In this document: in pieces, positions 25,409 through 34,008 of the stretch
Numbering within the stretch: the stretch's first letter is position 1
How the letters are laid out: every line of letters starts with the position of its first letter
Origin: an uncultured Pseudomonadota bacterium
Lineage (GTDB): Bacteria > Pseudomonadota > Gammaproteobacteria > Steroidobacterales > Steroidobacteraceae
Direction: 5' to 3'
DNA length: 36,764 nucleotides
NCBI GenBank assembly: GCA_902826225.1
Contig: CADEED010000029.1
Span: 1-36,764 of the forward strand
Notes under the pieces: model-generated
Told to the model about the DNA's origin: nothing
The model's database searches: none
Seen by the model: only the letters and a program-made list of their open reading frames with translations
Position numbers and translations under genes: made by a program

Positions 25409-26935
25409 ATGAAATCTCCGGATCGAGCGGATGACACCGGTGGCAAGACGGCGGCGGGGCCCATCGGCAACTACCGTTGGGTGATCTGCGCACTGCTGTT
25501 CTTCTGCACCACGATCAACTACGTCGACCGCAACTCGCTGTCTGTGCTCAAGACCACGCTGCAGGGTGCCCTCGGCTGGGACGATGTCGACTACGGCACG
25601 ATCACCACGGCGTTCACGTTCGCGTACGCGATGTTTCCGTCGGTGATCGGCGTCGTCATCGACAAGGTGGGCGTGAAGAAAGCGCTGGCGTGGGCGCTCA
25701 TCGTCTGGTCGATCGCTGCAGCCGCGCACGGCCTGGTCGCAACGGTGATCGGCTTCGTCATCGTGCGGTTCATCCTGGGCTTCGCCGAGGCGGCCAACTT
25801 CCCCGCATCGATCAAGGCCGTCGCGATGTGGTTTCCGCAAAAGGAACGGGCGCTTGCGACCGGCATCTTCAACTCCGGCACGAGCATCGGCGTGATGGTG
25901 TCGTTCCTCGTGGTGTGGATCGCGGGACACTGGGGCTGGCAGATGTCGTTCGTGTTCATCGGCGTCATCGGCCTGATATGGCTGTATTTCTGGCAGAAGT
26001 ACTTCAGTGCACCCGAGGACCAGCCGCGCGTCCGCCCGGAAGAGGTGGCCTATATCCGCTCTGACCAGCCGGCGCCGCAGCAGTCGCTCAAGCTGCCGTG
26101 GACGACGCTCATTCGCTACCGCGAGATCTGGCCATTTCTCATCGGCAAGCTCATCACCGACCCGGTGTGGTGGTTCTATCTATTCTGGCTGCCGTCTTAT
26201 CTCGAGCGCGAGCGCGGGCAGAACCCGCTCAACGCGGGCCTCTGGGTCGCGGTGATCTACACGGGCTCTACCGTCGGCTCGGTACTCGGCGGCTGGATCT
26301 CGAGCACGCTCATCAAGCGCGGCTGGCCCGTCGGCAAGGCGCGCATGACGGCGATGGGCCTCGCGGCCATCTTCATGCCGGGCTCGATCTTCGCGTACTA
26401 CGCAGACAGTTTCGCCGCCTGCGTCGCGTTCATCACGTTGGCCACCGCCTGTCACCAGGCCTGGTCGGCCAACCTGTTCACGAACGCGACGGACACTTTC
26501 CCGCAAAAGGTGTCCGGCTCGGTCGTGGGTCTCGGTGCCACGGCCGGCGGCATCGGTGGCATGTTCATGACCTTGCTCGCCGGCCTGGTCGTCCAATGGA
26601 CTGGGGAGCAGCAGATCGTGTTCGTGTGGGCCGGCGCGATGCACCTGATCGCGCTCGCGTTGTTCTGGATCTGGTTCAAGGGCCGCATCGTCCAGATCGA
26701 CATCGACCGGCCGCTCGACGTCTCGCGCGCGCACGGCGGTCTCGCGATCGCGGGCGGCATCGTCGCGCTCGCGGGCATCGCGCTCGGCCTGCTCGTGGCG
26801 ATGAACTGGGACTATCTCAAGGTCGCGGTGAAGATCACGGGCGCGGTGCAGAGCAGCGTCGTGGCAGGCGCGGTGCTGGCCATCGGCCTCGCGTTGTTCT
26901 ACGCGAGCCGCGCGCGGAAGAACGTGGCCGCCTGA
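25409..26935 (+). CDS. exuT: Hexuronate transporter, MFS anion:cation symporter family
   Basis: 508 residues. ExuT-type signatures: INYVDRNSLSVL (36-47), GFAEAANFPASIKAVAMWFP (124-143), GIFNSGTSIG (152-161) and DPVWWFYLFWLPSYL (251-265). It would carry glucuronate (or galacturonate) into the cytosol. It is about 75 residues longer than typical ExuT (near 430); the extra C-terminus (433-508) has two hydrophobic stretches (445-464 and 480-499), which may be additional helices. It directly follows uxaC, so both are likely one transcript. The gene ends 13 bases from the GntR gene on the other strand. Confidence 0.9.
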   Translation: MKSPDRADDTGGKTAAGPIGNYRWVICALLFFCTTINYVDRNSLSVLKTTLQGALGWDDVDYGTITTAFTFAYAMFPSVIGVVIDKVGVKKALAWALIVWSIAAAAHGLVATVIGFVIVRFILGFAEAANFPASIKAVAMWFPQKERALATGIFNSGTSIGVMVSFLVVWIAGHWGWQMSFVFIGVIGLIWLYFWQKYFSAPEDQPRVRPEEVAYIRSDQPAPQQSLKLPWTTLIRYREIWPFLIGKLITDPVWWFYLFWLPSYLERERGQNPLNAGLWVAVIYTGSTVGSVLGGWISSTLIKRGWPVGKARMTAMGLAAIFMPGSIFAYYADSFAACVAFITLATACHQAWSANLFTNATDTFPQKVSGSVVGLGATAGGIGGMFMTLLAGLVVQWTGEQQIVFVWAGAMHLIALALFWIWFKGRIVQIDIDRPLDVSRAHGGLAIAGGIVALAGIALGLLVAMNWDYLKVAVKITGAVQSSVVAGAVLAIGLALFYASRARKNVAA

Positions 26936-26948
26936 CGCGGCCGCGTGC

Positions 26949-27794
26949 TCACTCGCCCTGCGCCTCGCGCAGGCGTTGGGCCGCCCGCGCGCCCCGGGCC
27001 GAGTAGCGGCGCCGCTTTTCCGCGGCCGCCGCCCGAGCGCGTTTGAGCTCGGCGACTTCGGTCGCCTCCAGGAATCCTTCGATGACGCGCGACAGATGCT
27101 TGTGCATGGCGGCGCGGGCCGCATCCGGATCACGTCGCTTGAGCGCACGCACGATCTGCGTGTGCTCGTCGATCGGAGGCTTGAGTCCGCGCGCCCGTCC
27201 CTTGTCGTCGAGGCGGTGAGACTGCGGCGACCGCGTGCGCGCATCCCACAACATCTGTACCGCCGCGATGATCGCGCTGTTCTGCGTGCAGGCTGCGATG
27301 AGTTCGTGGAAGCGGCGATCCGCATCCTCGCTCATGATGATCTCGTTCTGGCGGTTGTCGGTGCGCATCTCCTCGATGAGCGCGAAGAGCTGTTCGATCT
27401 GCTGGGTTTCGATGCGTAGCGCCGCCAGTGCGCATGCTTCGCCTTCGATCGCGCGGCGCGCCTCGAGTAGTTCGAACGGGCCGATGTCCATGACGCCGGC
27501 CTGTCCCGCGGGCGGCTTGCGATTGACGACATACACTCCTGAACCGAGGCGAACATCGACGAGCTCGTCGAGCTCGAGCGCGATGATCGCTTCGCGCACG
27601 GTGGGCCGCGAAACCGCGAACGTTTGCGCGAGTTCGCGTTCCGAGGGCAGACGCTGGCCTATTTCGTACTCGCCATCGGCGATCGCCTTCGCGAGCTTGC
27701 GGGCGATTTGTTCGTAGAGGCGGCGCGGTTCGACCATGCCGGGAGTATCCGTTGGTGCTGGCGCGTCAACAAGTGAGGTGGGCAACGCCCGCAT
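26949..27794 (-). CDS. GntR/FCD-family regulator of hexuronate genes
   Basis: 281 residues. A winged helix-turn-helix of the GntR class is visible at about residues 24-90 (RRLYEQIARKL, GQRLPSERELAQTFAVSRPT, VREAIIALELDELVDVRLGS), followed by an FCD effector domain of the FadR type (RRFHELIAACTQNSAIIAA, DEHTQIVRALKRRDPDAARA). The start at 27794 is preceded by AGGGAG with a 9-base spacer; an ATG at 27737 (MVEPRRLYEQ) would remove 19 residues and lacks such a site. It is divergent from the second TonB receptor and next to exuT, so it likely responds to a hexuronate or KDG-type metabolite, as UxuR/ExuR do. A perfect inverted repeat lies in the divergent region. Confidence 0.88.
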   Translation of the reverse strand: MRALPTSLVDAPAPTDTPGMVEPRRLYEQIARKLAKAIADGEYEIGQRLPSERELAQTFAVSRPTVREAIIALELDELVDVRLGSGVYVVNRKPPAGQAGVMDIGPFELLEARRAIEGEACALAALRIETQQIEQLFALIEEMRTDNRQNEIIMSEDADRRFHELIAACTQNSAIIAAVQMLWDARTRSPQSHRLDDKGRARGLKPPIDEHTQIVRALKRRDPDAARAAMHKHLSRVIEGFLEATEVAELKRARAAAAEKRRRYSARGARAAQRLREAQGE

Positions 27795-27827
27795 GCTGGG
27801 CCGCTCCCTGCCTGGCCACTCGGGAAG

Positions 27828-27864
27828 ACTGGTCAGGGGGGTTGTTGCATTTGGCCTGACCAGT
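27828..27864. promoter_or_regulatory. 10-bp perfect inverted repeat in the GntR/receptor divergent region
   Basis: ACTGGTCAGG (27828-27837) and CCTGACCAGT (27855-27864) are exact inverse complements, 17 bases apart. The TGGTC/GACCA halves are of the type bound by GntR/FCD regulators. The pair lies 96 bases before the receptor ATG and 34 bases from the GntR start. A weaker GGTCAGAC occurs before uxaC at 23951-23958. A hairpin in a transcript is an alternative. Confidence 0.55.
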
Positions 27865-27960
27865 TTGTTACCGTCACCGTGAGGCGCGGTGGGGGCGGTG
27901 CCGACTTTGCCGTCTTGGTCCCCGCGTCTACGCGTTTATCCATGTGTGTGGGGGGCTGCG

Positions 27961-30873
27961 ATGGGCAATAAACAATTCAAATTGACGATGCTGGGCTGCG
28001 CCAGTGCCGCGGGCCTTTTCTCACAGATGGCTTCGGCACAGGTAAGCGCGCCTGCGGCAAATCAGGAACAGCAGGAGGATGTCGGTGAGATCCTGGTCAC
28101 CGGCTTTCGCGCCTCTCTCGAGAGCGCCACGAACGCCAAGCGCGAGTCCACCAACTTCACGGACTCGGTCTTCGCCGAAGACATCGGCAAGTTCGCCGAC
28201 CTCAACATCGCGGAAGCCCTGAACCGCATTCCCGGCATACAGCTCAATCGCGAAGTCAACGGCGACGGCCTGTCCATCGCAATCCGCGGCTTGGGCACCA
28301 ACTTCACGAAAGTCGTGTTGAATGGCGCGCAGATCGCCGTCGCGTCCAGCGGCGCTGCGGATACCGGCAACCAGAATCGCGAAGTCGATCTCGACCTGTT
28401 TCCGACCGAGCTGTTCACGCGTCTCGACGTCAGCAAGACGCCGATGGCGAGCATGATCGAGGGCGGCGTGTCCGGGATCGTGAACATGCGGAGCGCGCGT
28501 CCGTTCGACAACCCGGGCACTCATTTCACTTTCCAGGCGCAGGGCAACTACGGCGAGATCTCCGGCGAGATCAGCCCGCGCGTCGCGCTGACCGGCAGTT
28601 GGTCCAACGATTCGTTCGGAGTTCTTGTCGGCGCGGCTTACGTCGACAACAAGTTCGGCACGCAGGGTTTCGAGAGCGTGGGCTGGACCAACGCGGGCCT
28701 GACGGCTGCGCAATGCAGTGGCGGCACGGCGGCGGCCTGCGACTTGCGGGGCGGCAACAATTTCTCGATCCCTGCCGCTGTTCCGGTCGGTGCCGGCAAC
28801 GGCCTGGTGGAGGGCAGCACGCTCGACGCGGCGGCCCTGCTCGCGTTGAATCCCGGACTGACGACCACTCAGATCAGCGAAGCGCTGATCCCTCGCCTCG
28901 CGCGTCCGGTCGATTTTTCCGGCACGCGCGAACGCGAGTCCTATTTGGTTTCCCTCGAGTACCGGCCCACTGACAATCTCCGGTTCTACGGCGACACGCT
29001 TTATTCGAAGGGCCATCGCCAGTTCGATCGCGTCGACATGAACTGGGTCGTGCGCAACGGCAACACGATGATCCCGCGGAACCTCCAGGTCGACGAAAAC
29101 AACGTCGTCACGAGCGGCGAGTTCGTGAACTCCCAGTTCTTCCTCGAACATCGACCGTACGATGAAACGCTCGACTTCTGGAGCTTCAATCCCGGCATGC
29201 ACGTGGACTTCAGGGAGAACGTGCAGCTCGACGTCACGTTGAATCAAACTCGAGGTTGGTACTACCGCGAGGCTCCCACGATTCTCGTGAGCACTTTGCC
29301 CAACAGCGGCGTTCTGGTGAACTACTCGAACGAAGGCGGCGATTACCCCACCGTCGACACGGCGTTCGGTCTCAATGATCCCAATGCGGCGTGGACATGG
29401 AGCGGCGGTCGGCTGAACATCCAGAACGAAAAGCGGGTCACGCACACGCGCGGTGCGCACGTCGACCTGCTCTTCGGACAGGACGACGCGAATATCAAGG
29501 TCGGCGTCGCGTACGATGAGATCTCGCGCGGAATATCGGGTCGTGACAACAGCGGCGCCTGGGAAGACCTGGTGTGCCGGGGCTTCGATCCGATGGGCGT
29601 TCGCCGCACGGCGTGCGATGGAAATCAGGCACTGTCTTCGACGCCGCTTGCAGTTCCGCAGAGCGCGCTCGCAGGGTACCTGCAGGCAGGTCCGGCAGGA
29701 TTCATCGTCGTCGATGCCAGGCGTTTCATGGCCGACACCAATTATCGCGCGTTGGCGGACGCCGCGCCGGAAGGCAACGGAACGGCGACGGGCACCAGCA
29801 CCGGCGGCGTGAGCGAGCGCACGAACGGTTCGTACCTCGAGTTCAACGGCAAGACCCAGATGCTCGATCGGGACGTCCGCCTCAACCTCGGTGTCCGCTA
29901 CGTCAAGACCGACCAGTCGATCAGCGGCCCGGTGACGATCGGAGGCGTGCGGCAGGAGCAGACATTGGAGTCGGACTACGACGCCTTCCTGCCGTCCTTC
30001 AATGCCGCGATCAATCTTTCGGAGGAACTCGTCTTCCGTCTCGCGGCCTCGCGCACGATGACGCGCGCCAACCCTAGCCAGATGCTCCCGAACACCACGT
30101 TCAACGACGTGTCGGCACAGATCGCGAGCCAGGGTAATCCGCGCCTGTCCCCGTTTCTCTCCACGAACATCGACATAGGCGGTGAGTACTACACCGGCGA
30201 CGAGGGCTATATCGGCGCGACTCTTTTCGCGAAGCAGCTCACGGGCTTCACGGTGGCGGGCTCCAATACCATTCCGTTCCTCCAGCTCGGTATTCCGTTC
30301 GACACGCTGAGTGACGCGCAGCAGCAGGCCATCAACAACCGGGGTGGTCCGAACGCCGCGCTGGTCACCGTGAATCAACAGGTGAATGCGCAGGCAACGC
30401 TCAAGATCCAGGGCTATGAGCTCAATCTGGTGCAACCGCTGAGCTTCGTGACGGAAGGTCTGGGTTTCTCGGCCAACTACACGAAAGTGTCGCAGAGCGT
30501 GACTGGCACGGGAATCAACCCGCAGGCGACCGGCATTGCGCCGACCACGTACAACGCGACCGTGTACTTCGAGCGCGCGGCTTTCATGGCACGTGCGTCG
30601 TACACGCATAGCGATGCTCTGACGCTCACCGCGGCGAATACCGGCGGTCAGAACGGGATTCCATTGGCCCAGCTGTTCGGTGACGAGTTCAACCAGCTCG
30701 ACTTGTCGGCGAGCTACGAGTTCGCCGAATTGCCGACGTCGCCGCAACTCACGCTCAATGTGGTCAATGCGCTCGGCGAACATCGTCGTTCCACGTTTAG
30801 TTTCGACAACGCGACCAACAGTCTCTACGACGGCGGCTATTCGGTGCTGTTGGGCATTCGAATGAAATTCTGA
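27961..30873 (+). CDS. TonB-dependent receptor (second, uronate/xylan-associated)
   Basis: 970 residues. Signal peptide MGNKQFKLTMLGCASAAGLF with cleavage likely after MASA, then TonB-box-like EILVTGFRASL, plug motifs EDIGKFADLNIAEALNRIPG and IRGLGTNFTKVVLNGAQI, then a beta-barrel ending in LLGIRMKF. The start is placed at ATG 27961 because it gives a normal signal peptide and has GGGGGG 4-9 bases before it; an ATG at 27889 adds 24 residues with no signal character. It likely imports acidic xylo-oligosaccharides or aldouronic acids to the periplasmic GH67 and CE15 enzymes. The divergent GntR gene and the hexuronate catabolic genes around it support this. It differs substantially from the receptor at 4247-7477, so the two are not recent duplicates. 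Confidence 0.92.
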   Translation: MGNKQFKLTMLGCASAAGLFSQMASAQVSAPAANQEQQEDVGEILVTGFRASLESATNAKRESTNFTDSVFAEDIGKFADLNIAEALNRIPGIQLNREVNGDGLSIAIRGLGTNFTKVVLNGAQIAVASSGAADTGNQNREVDLDLFPTELFTRLDVSKTPMASMIEGGVSGIVNMRSARPFDNPGTHFTFQAQGNYGEISGEISPRVALTGSWSNDSFGVLVGAAYVDNKFGTQGFESVGWTNAGLTAAQCSGGTAAACDLRGGNNFSIPAAVPVGAGNGLVEGSTLDAAALLALNPGLTTTQISEALIPRLARPVDFSGTRERESYLVSLEYRPTDNLRFYGDTLYSKGHRQFDRVDMNWVVRNGNTMIPRNLQVDENNVVTSGEFVNSQFFLEHRPYDETLDFWSFNPGMHVDFRENVQLDVTLNQTRGWYYREAPTILVSTLPNSGVLVNYSNEGGDYPTVDTAFGLNDPNAAWTWSGGRLNIQNEKRVTHTRGAHVDLLFGQDDANIKVGVAYDEISRGISGRDNSGAWEDLVCRGFDPMGVRRTACDGNQALSSTPLAVPQSALAGYLQAGPAGFIVVDARRFMADTNYRALADAAPEGNGTATGTSTGGVSERTNGSYLEFNGKTQMLDRDVRLNLGVRYVKTDQSISGPVTIGGVRQEQTLESDYDAFLPSFNAAINLSEELVFRLAASRTMTRANPSQMLPNTTFNDVSAQIASQGNPRLSPFLSTNIDIGGEYYTGDEGYIGATLFAKQLTGFTVAGSNTIPFLQLGIPFDTLSDAQQQAINNRGGPNAALVTVNQQVNAQATLKIQGYELNLVQPLSFVTEGLGFSANYTKVSQSVTGTGINPQATGIAPTTYNATVYFERAAFMARASYTHSDALTLTAANTGGQNGIPLAQLFGDEFNQLDLSASYEFAELPTSPQLTLNVVNALGEHRRSTFSFDNATNSLYDGGYSVLLGIRMKF

Positions 30874-30984
30874 TCATCGGCACCGCGTCAGTCGCCAGTC
30901 GAAGACGGCTGACCTCGTAGCTGGAGATCACGGCATCCAGCTGGCCGGCGCCAAAGGCGAAGTCCCGGGCGGGGGCGCATCGGG

Positions 30985-31005
30985 CCCGCGTCTTTTCAAC
31001 GCGGG
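30985..31005. terminator. Small hairpin between the convergent receptor and esterase genes
   Basis: CCCGCGT (30985-30991) and ACGCGGG (30999-31005) are perfect inverse complements around CTTTTCA. The hairpin overlaps the esterase stop codon and lies 112 bases after the receptor stop. There is no adjacent T tract, so terminator function is weakly supported. Confidence 0.3.
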
Positions 31006-31919
31006 TGCGACAGCATCCAGGAATAGACGTCCTCGCCGCCGTACACGCGCATCCACGTGAAGTGGCCGAGATCTTCCTCGTTCGTGAAACGCACCGACGT
31101 GTGTCCGAGCTCCTCGAGCCGCGCGAGCACCGGGTAGAAGTAGGGGATCGGCACGACGCCGTCGCGCCCTCCGCCGAACACCCACAGCGGTAGTTTGGCC
31201 GCGGCGATCGGCGCGGCGTGATCCGGATGGCCGTAGCCCACGACGGGCACGACGGCGGCGAATTTGCGGGGATGGCTGGCGGCCAGGTACCACGCGCCGA
31301 ATCCGCCATAGCTCAGGCCCGTGAGGTACACGCGCTTCGCGTCCCCGCGGAAGTCGCGCACCGTCGCATCCACCATGGCGATGAGCTCGTCCGCGATGAG
31401 GTTCCACCCGTCGACCGGGCCTTCGGGGCCGTCGGGTAACTTCGCGATGGGAGACTTGCCGCGCATCGGCTCGTCCAGCCGGATCAGACGTTCGTCGGCG
31501 CGCGCGTCGGGCACGGCCTTGCGCCGCGGAATCTGCGCGGGCGTGCGGTCCTTGATGTAGTCCACCTCGCCCTGTCCGAACATCGGCAGCTGCGGCGAGA
31601 TGATGACGAAGGGCAGATCGCGCTTCTGGCACCACGCCTCGTAGAGCGGTCCGTGGGCGAGCACGTAGTCGAGCTCGGCCTTGCCGTCGCCGCGCTCGCC
31701 GTTGCCGTGCAGGAACAACATCACGGGCCACGACTTTCGATCCGTGAAGTTCGGCGGAAGATAGACGAAGTAGTCGCGCTCCGCGCCGGTGCGCGCGCTC
31801 CGGTAGGAAACACGGCGCAGCTCGGGTTCGCCCGTCGATGGCTTCGTCGCTGCGGATGCGGATGCGCCGAGGCCGCCGGCGCCGGCGATCAGCGGGAATA
31901 GCTCACGGCGTGTCGTCAT
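30996..31919 (-). CDS. Secreted alpha/beta-hydrolase esterase (CE1/PHB-depolymerase-like), copy 1
   Basis: 307 residues. The N-terminus MTTRRELFPLIAGAGGLGAS has a twin arginine then a hydrophobic run, suggesting Tat-type export. The fold is alpha/beta hydrolase: FLHGNGERGDGK (69-80), nucleophile Ser203 in GLSYGGFGAW, likely acid Asp253 (GGGRDGVVP) and His286 (DLGHFTW). The family is close to feruloyl/acetyl-xylan esterases and PHB depolymerase-like proteins, so a xylan deacylation role in the periplasm is likely but not proven. Its ATG overlaps the stop of copy 2 (ATGA), so the two are co-translated. Confidence 0.83.
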   Translation of the reverse strand: MTTRRELFPLIAGAGGLGASASAATKPSTGEPELRRVSYRSARTGAERDYFVYLPPNFTDRKSWPVMLFLHGNGERGDGKAELDYVLAHGPLYEAWCQKRDLPFVIISPQLPMFGQGEVDYIKDRTPAQIPRRKAVPDARADERLIRLDEPMRGKSPIAKLPDGPEGPVDGWNLIADELIAMVDATVRDFRGDAKRVYLTGLSYGGFGAWYLAASHPRKFAAVVPVVGYGHPDHAAPIAAAKLPLWVFGGGRDGVVPIPYFYPVLARLEELGHTSVRFTNEEDLGHFTWMRVYGGEDVYSWMLSHPR

Positions 31920-32860
31920 GAATCCGCCCTCGGGTTCGCGAGAAACCAGTCGTAGAGATCCTGGCCGCGATAGACGCGCACCCATGTGAAGTGACCGAGA
32001 TCCTCGTGGATCGTGAATCGTACTTCCGGATGGCCGGTGGCCTCGAGCCGGTTGAGCAGCGCGAAGAAATGCTTCAGCGGGACGGCCGGGTCGCGCCCGC
32101 CCGCGAACTGCCACAGCGGGAGTCTCGCCTTCGCGATGGGTTCCGCGTGATCTGGATGACCGTAGCCGGCTACGGGCGCGATCGCTGCGAAGCGATCCGG
32201 GTGCTTCGCGGCCATCGACCACACGCCGAAGCCGCCGCGGCTCAATCCGGTGAGGTACACGCGACGATCGTCGCCGCCGAATTCCTTGACCGCGTGGTCG
32301 ACCATCGCGAGCAGTTCCAGCTCGAGCGACTGCCAGCCTTCGGTGTCGGCGTCGGCACCTCCCGTCGGAGGCTCCGCCACGACGCCGCCCATGTCGTCGG
32401 AAGTCCTCGCGATGGATTCCGCCGGGCGTGCCGGCGCCCCACCGGGCTGGCGCTGGGGAATCACCGAGCGGTCGCGCGCCTGAGCGGGAGCGGGAGCATT
32501 ACCCGCCTGGCTGAACGGCGGGAGCTGCGGCGCGATGACGATGAATGGCAGGTCGCGCTTCTGGATCCAGGCTTCGTACAACGGGCCGTGACAGAGCACG
32601 AAATCCAGCTCGGACTTCGCGTCGCCGCGCTCGCCGTCACCATGCAGGAACAGGATCACTGGCCAGCGCTTCGACTGCCGGTGGCCGCGAGGCAGATAGA
32701 CGAAGTAGTCGCGCTCCGCGCCGGTGAGCTTCGATGCGTATGGCACGCGGCGCAGGTCCGGCGCCGAAAGTCTCGTGCCGGCCGCGGCACCCGGTGCGGC
32801 CAATGCGGCCAGCCCGGCTCCGCCAGCGAGCAATTGGAAAGTTTCCCGGCGGGTGGTCAT
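31916..32860 (-). CDS. Secreted alpha/beta-hydrolase esterase (CE1/PHB-depolymerase-like), copy 2
   Basis: 314 residues, clearly a paralogue of the adjacent gene. MTTRRETFQLLAGGAGLAAL is Tat-like. FLHGDGERGDAK (71-82), Ser207 in GLSRGGFGVW, Asp257 (AGGRDPAVP) and His290 (DLGHFTW) give the catalytic triad. Between about residues 118 and 175 it has a Pro/Ala/Gly-rich stretch that differs from the same region of copy 1, consistent with a variable lid or linker. GGAGAG lies about 5 bases before its ATG. It follows kdgK by 17 bases. Substrate preference probably differs from copy 1; feruloyl or acetyl esters on xylan are candidates. Confidence 0.83.
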   Translation of the reverse strand: MTTRRETFQLLAGGAGLAALAAPGAAAGTRLSAPDLRRVPYASKLTGAERDYFVYLPRGHRQSKRWPVILFLHGDGERGDAKSELDFVLCHGPLYEAWIQKRDLPFIVIAPQLPPFSQAGNAPAPAQARDRSVIPQRQPGGAPARPAESIARTSDDMGGVVAEPPTGGADADTEGWQSLELELLAMVDHAVKEFGGDDRRVYLTGLSRGGFGVWSMAAKHPDRFAAIAPVAGYGHPDHAEPIAKARLPLWQFAGGRDPAVPLKHFFALLNRLEATGHPEVRFTIHEDLGHFTWVRVYRGQDLYDWFLANPRADS

Positions 32861-32877
32861 CGGCTCTCCAGTGGCTT

Positions 32878-33984
32878 TCAGCGAATGACGCGTGCGCCCT
32901 TGCCCTTCATGACGGCCTCGACTTCCTTGACGTTCACCATCGAGGTGTCACCGGGCGTAGTCATGGCGAGCGCGCCATGCGCGGCGCCGTATTCGACGGC
33001 CGCCTGCGGTCCCTTGCCCTCCATGAATCCGTACGCGAGTCCGGATGCGAATCCGTCGCCGCCGCCCACGCGGTCGTAGATCTCGAGGTCCTCGCGCATC
33101 ATCGACTGGTAGAAATCGCCGCCCGCATAAAGGATCGCGGACCAGTCGTTGAACGTCGCCGTCTTCGCATTGCGCAGCGTGGTCGCCGCCACCTTGAAGT
33201 TGGGGAACTGCTTCACCGCGGTCTGGATCATCTTCTTGAAGTTCGCCGGGTCGATCGCCGAGATGTGCTCGTCGAGCCCTTCGACCTCGAACCCGAGACA
33301 GGCGGTGAAGTCTTCCTCGTTGCCGATCATCACGTCGACGTATTTCGCGATGTTGCGATTGATCTTCTGCGCGCCTTCCTTGCCGCCCTGGCTTTTCCAC
33401 AGCGAGGCGCGGTAGTTGAGGTCGTACGACACGATCGTGCCGTACTTGCGCGCGACCTCGACAGCTTCGATGACTGCTTCGGAAGTGTTCGGCGCGAGCG
33501 CGGCGAAGATGCCGCCCGTGTGGAACCAGCGCACGCCTTCCTCGCCAAACAGCTTTTCCCAGTTCACCTCGCCGGGCTTGATCTGCGACGCGGCGGAATG
33601 GCCGCGATCCGAGCAGCCGAGCGCGGCGCGGATGCCGAAGCCTTTTTCAGTGAAGTTGAGGCCGACGCGCGTGTTGCGGCCCAAGCCGTCGAATTCGCGC
33701 CAGATGATGTTCGACGTGTCGACGCCGCCCTGCATCATGAGATCTTCGACGAGCCAGCCCAGGTCGTTGGACGGCAGCGCCGTCACGGCCGTGGAACGTT
33801 TTCCCCAGCATTTGCGCATGGCGCGCGCGACGTTGTACTCGCCGCCGCCCTCCCACACCTGGAAGCTGCGCGCATTGCGCACGCGGCCGAAGCCGGGGTC
33901 GAAGCGCAGCATGATCTCGCCGAACGAGGCGCAGTCCCAACGGGTCTCGGCGGCGGTCTTTATCTCGAGGACGTTGTCGGTCAT
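32878..33984 (-). CDS. kdgK: 2-keto-3-deoxygluconate kinase (PfkB family)
   Basis: 368 residues, a ribokinase/PfkB-like sugar kinase. Visible: the substrate-side EGGGEYNVARAM (45-56), YDLNYRASLW (187-196) and the anion-hole/catalytic-base motif VGGGDGFASGLAYG (306-319) with Asp310. It phosphorylates 2-keto-3-deoxygluconate to KDPG with ATP. The KDPG aldolase gene lies 24 bases upstream and the two secreted esterases follow, so this is an operon. Length exceeds the usual 310-340; the difference is an insertion between about residues 95 and 150. Assignment rests on fold plus partner gene. Confidence 0.9.
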   Translation of the reverse strand: MTDNVLEIKTAAETRWDCASFGEIMLRFDPGFGRVRNARSFQVWEGGGEYNVARAMRKCWGKRSTAVTALPSNDLGWLVEDLMMQGGVDTSNIIWREFDGLGRNTRVGLNFTEKGFGIRAALGCSDRGHSAASQIKPGEVNWEKLFGEEGVRWFHTGGIFAALAPNTSEAVIEAVEVARKYGTIVSYDLNYRASLWKSQGGKEGAQKINRNIAKYVDVMIGNEEDFTACLGFEVEGLDEHISAIDPANFKKMIQTAVKQFPNFKVAATTLRNAKTATFNDWSAILYAGGDFYQSMMREDLEIYDRVGGGDGFASGLAYGFMEGKGPQAAVEYGAAHGALAMTTPGDTSMVNVKEVEAVMKGKGARVIR

Positions 33985-34008
33985 GTCTCTGTCTGCTTGG
34001 CTCTGGTC

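Noticed and set aside
28021..30783. Minus-strand frame of 920 residues opposite the second TonB receptor
   Set aside because: Same reason: antisense to a well-supported receptor and without motifs.
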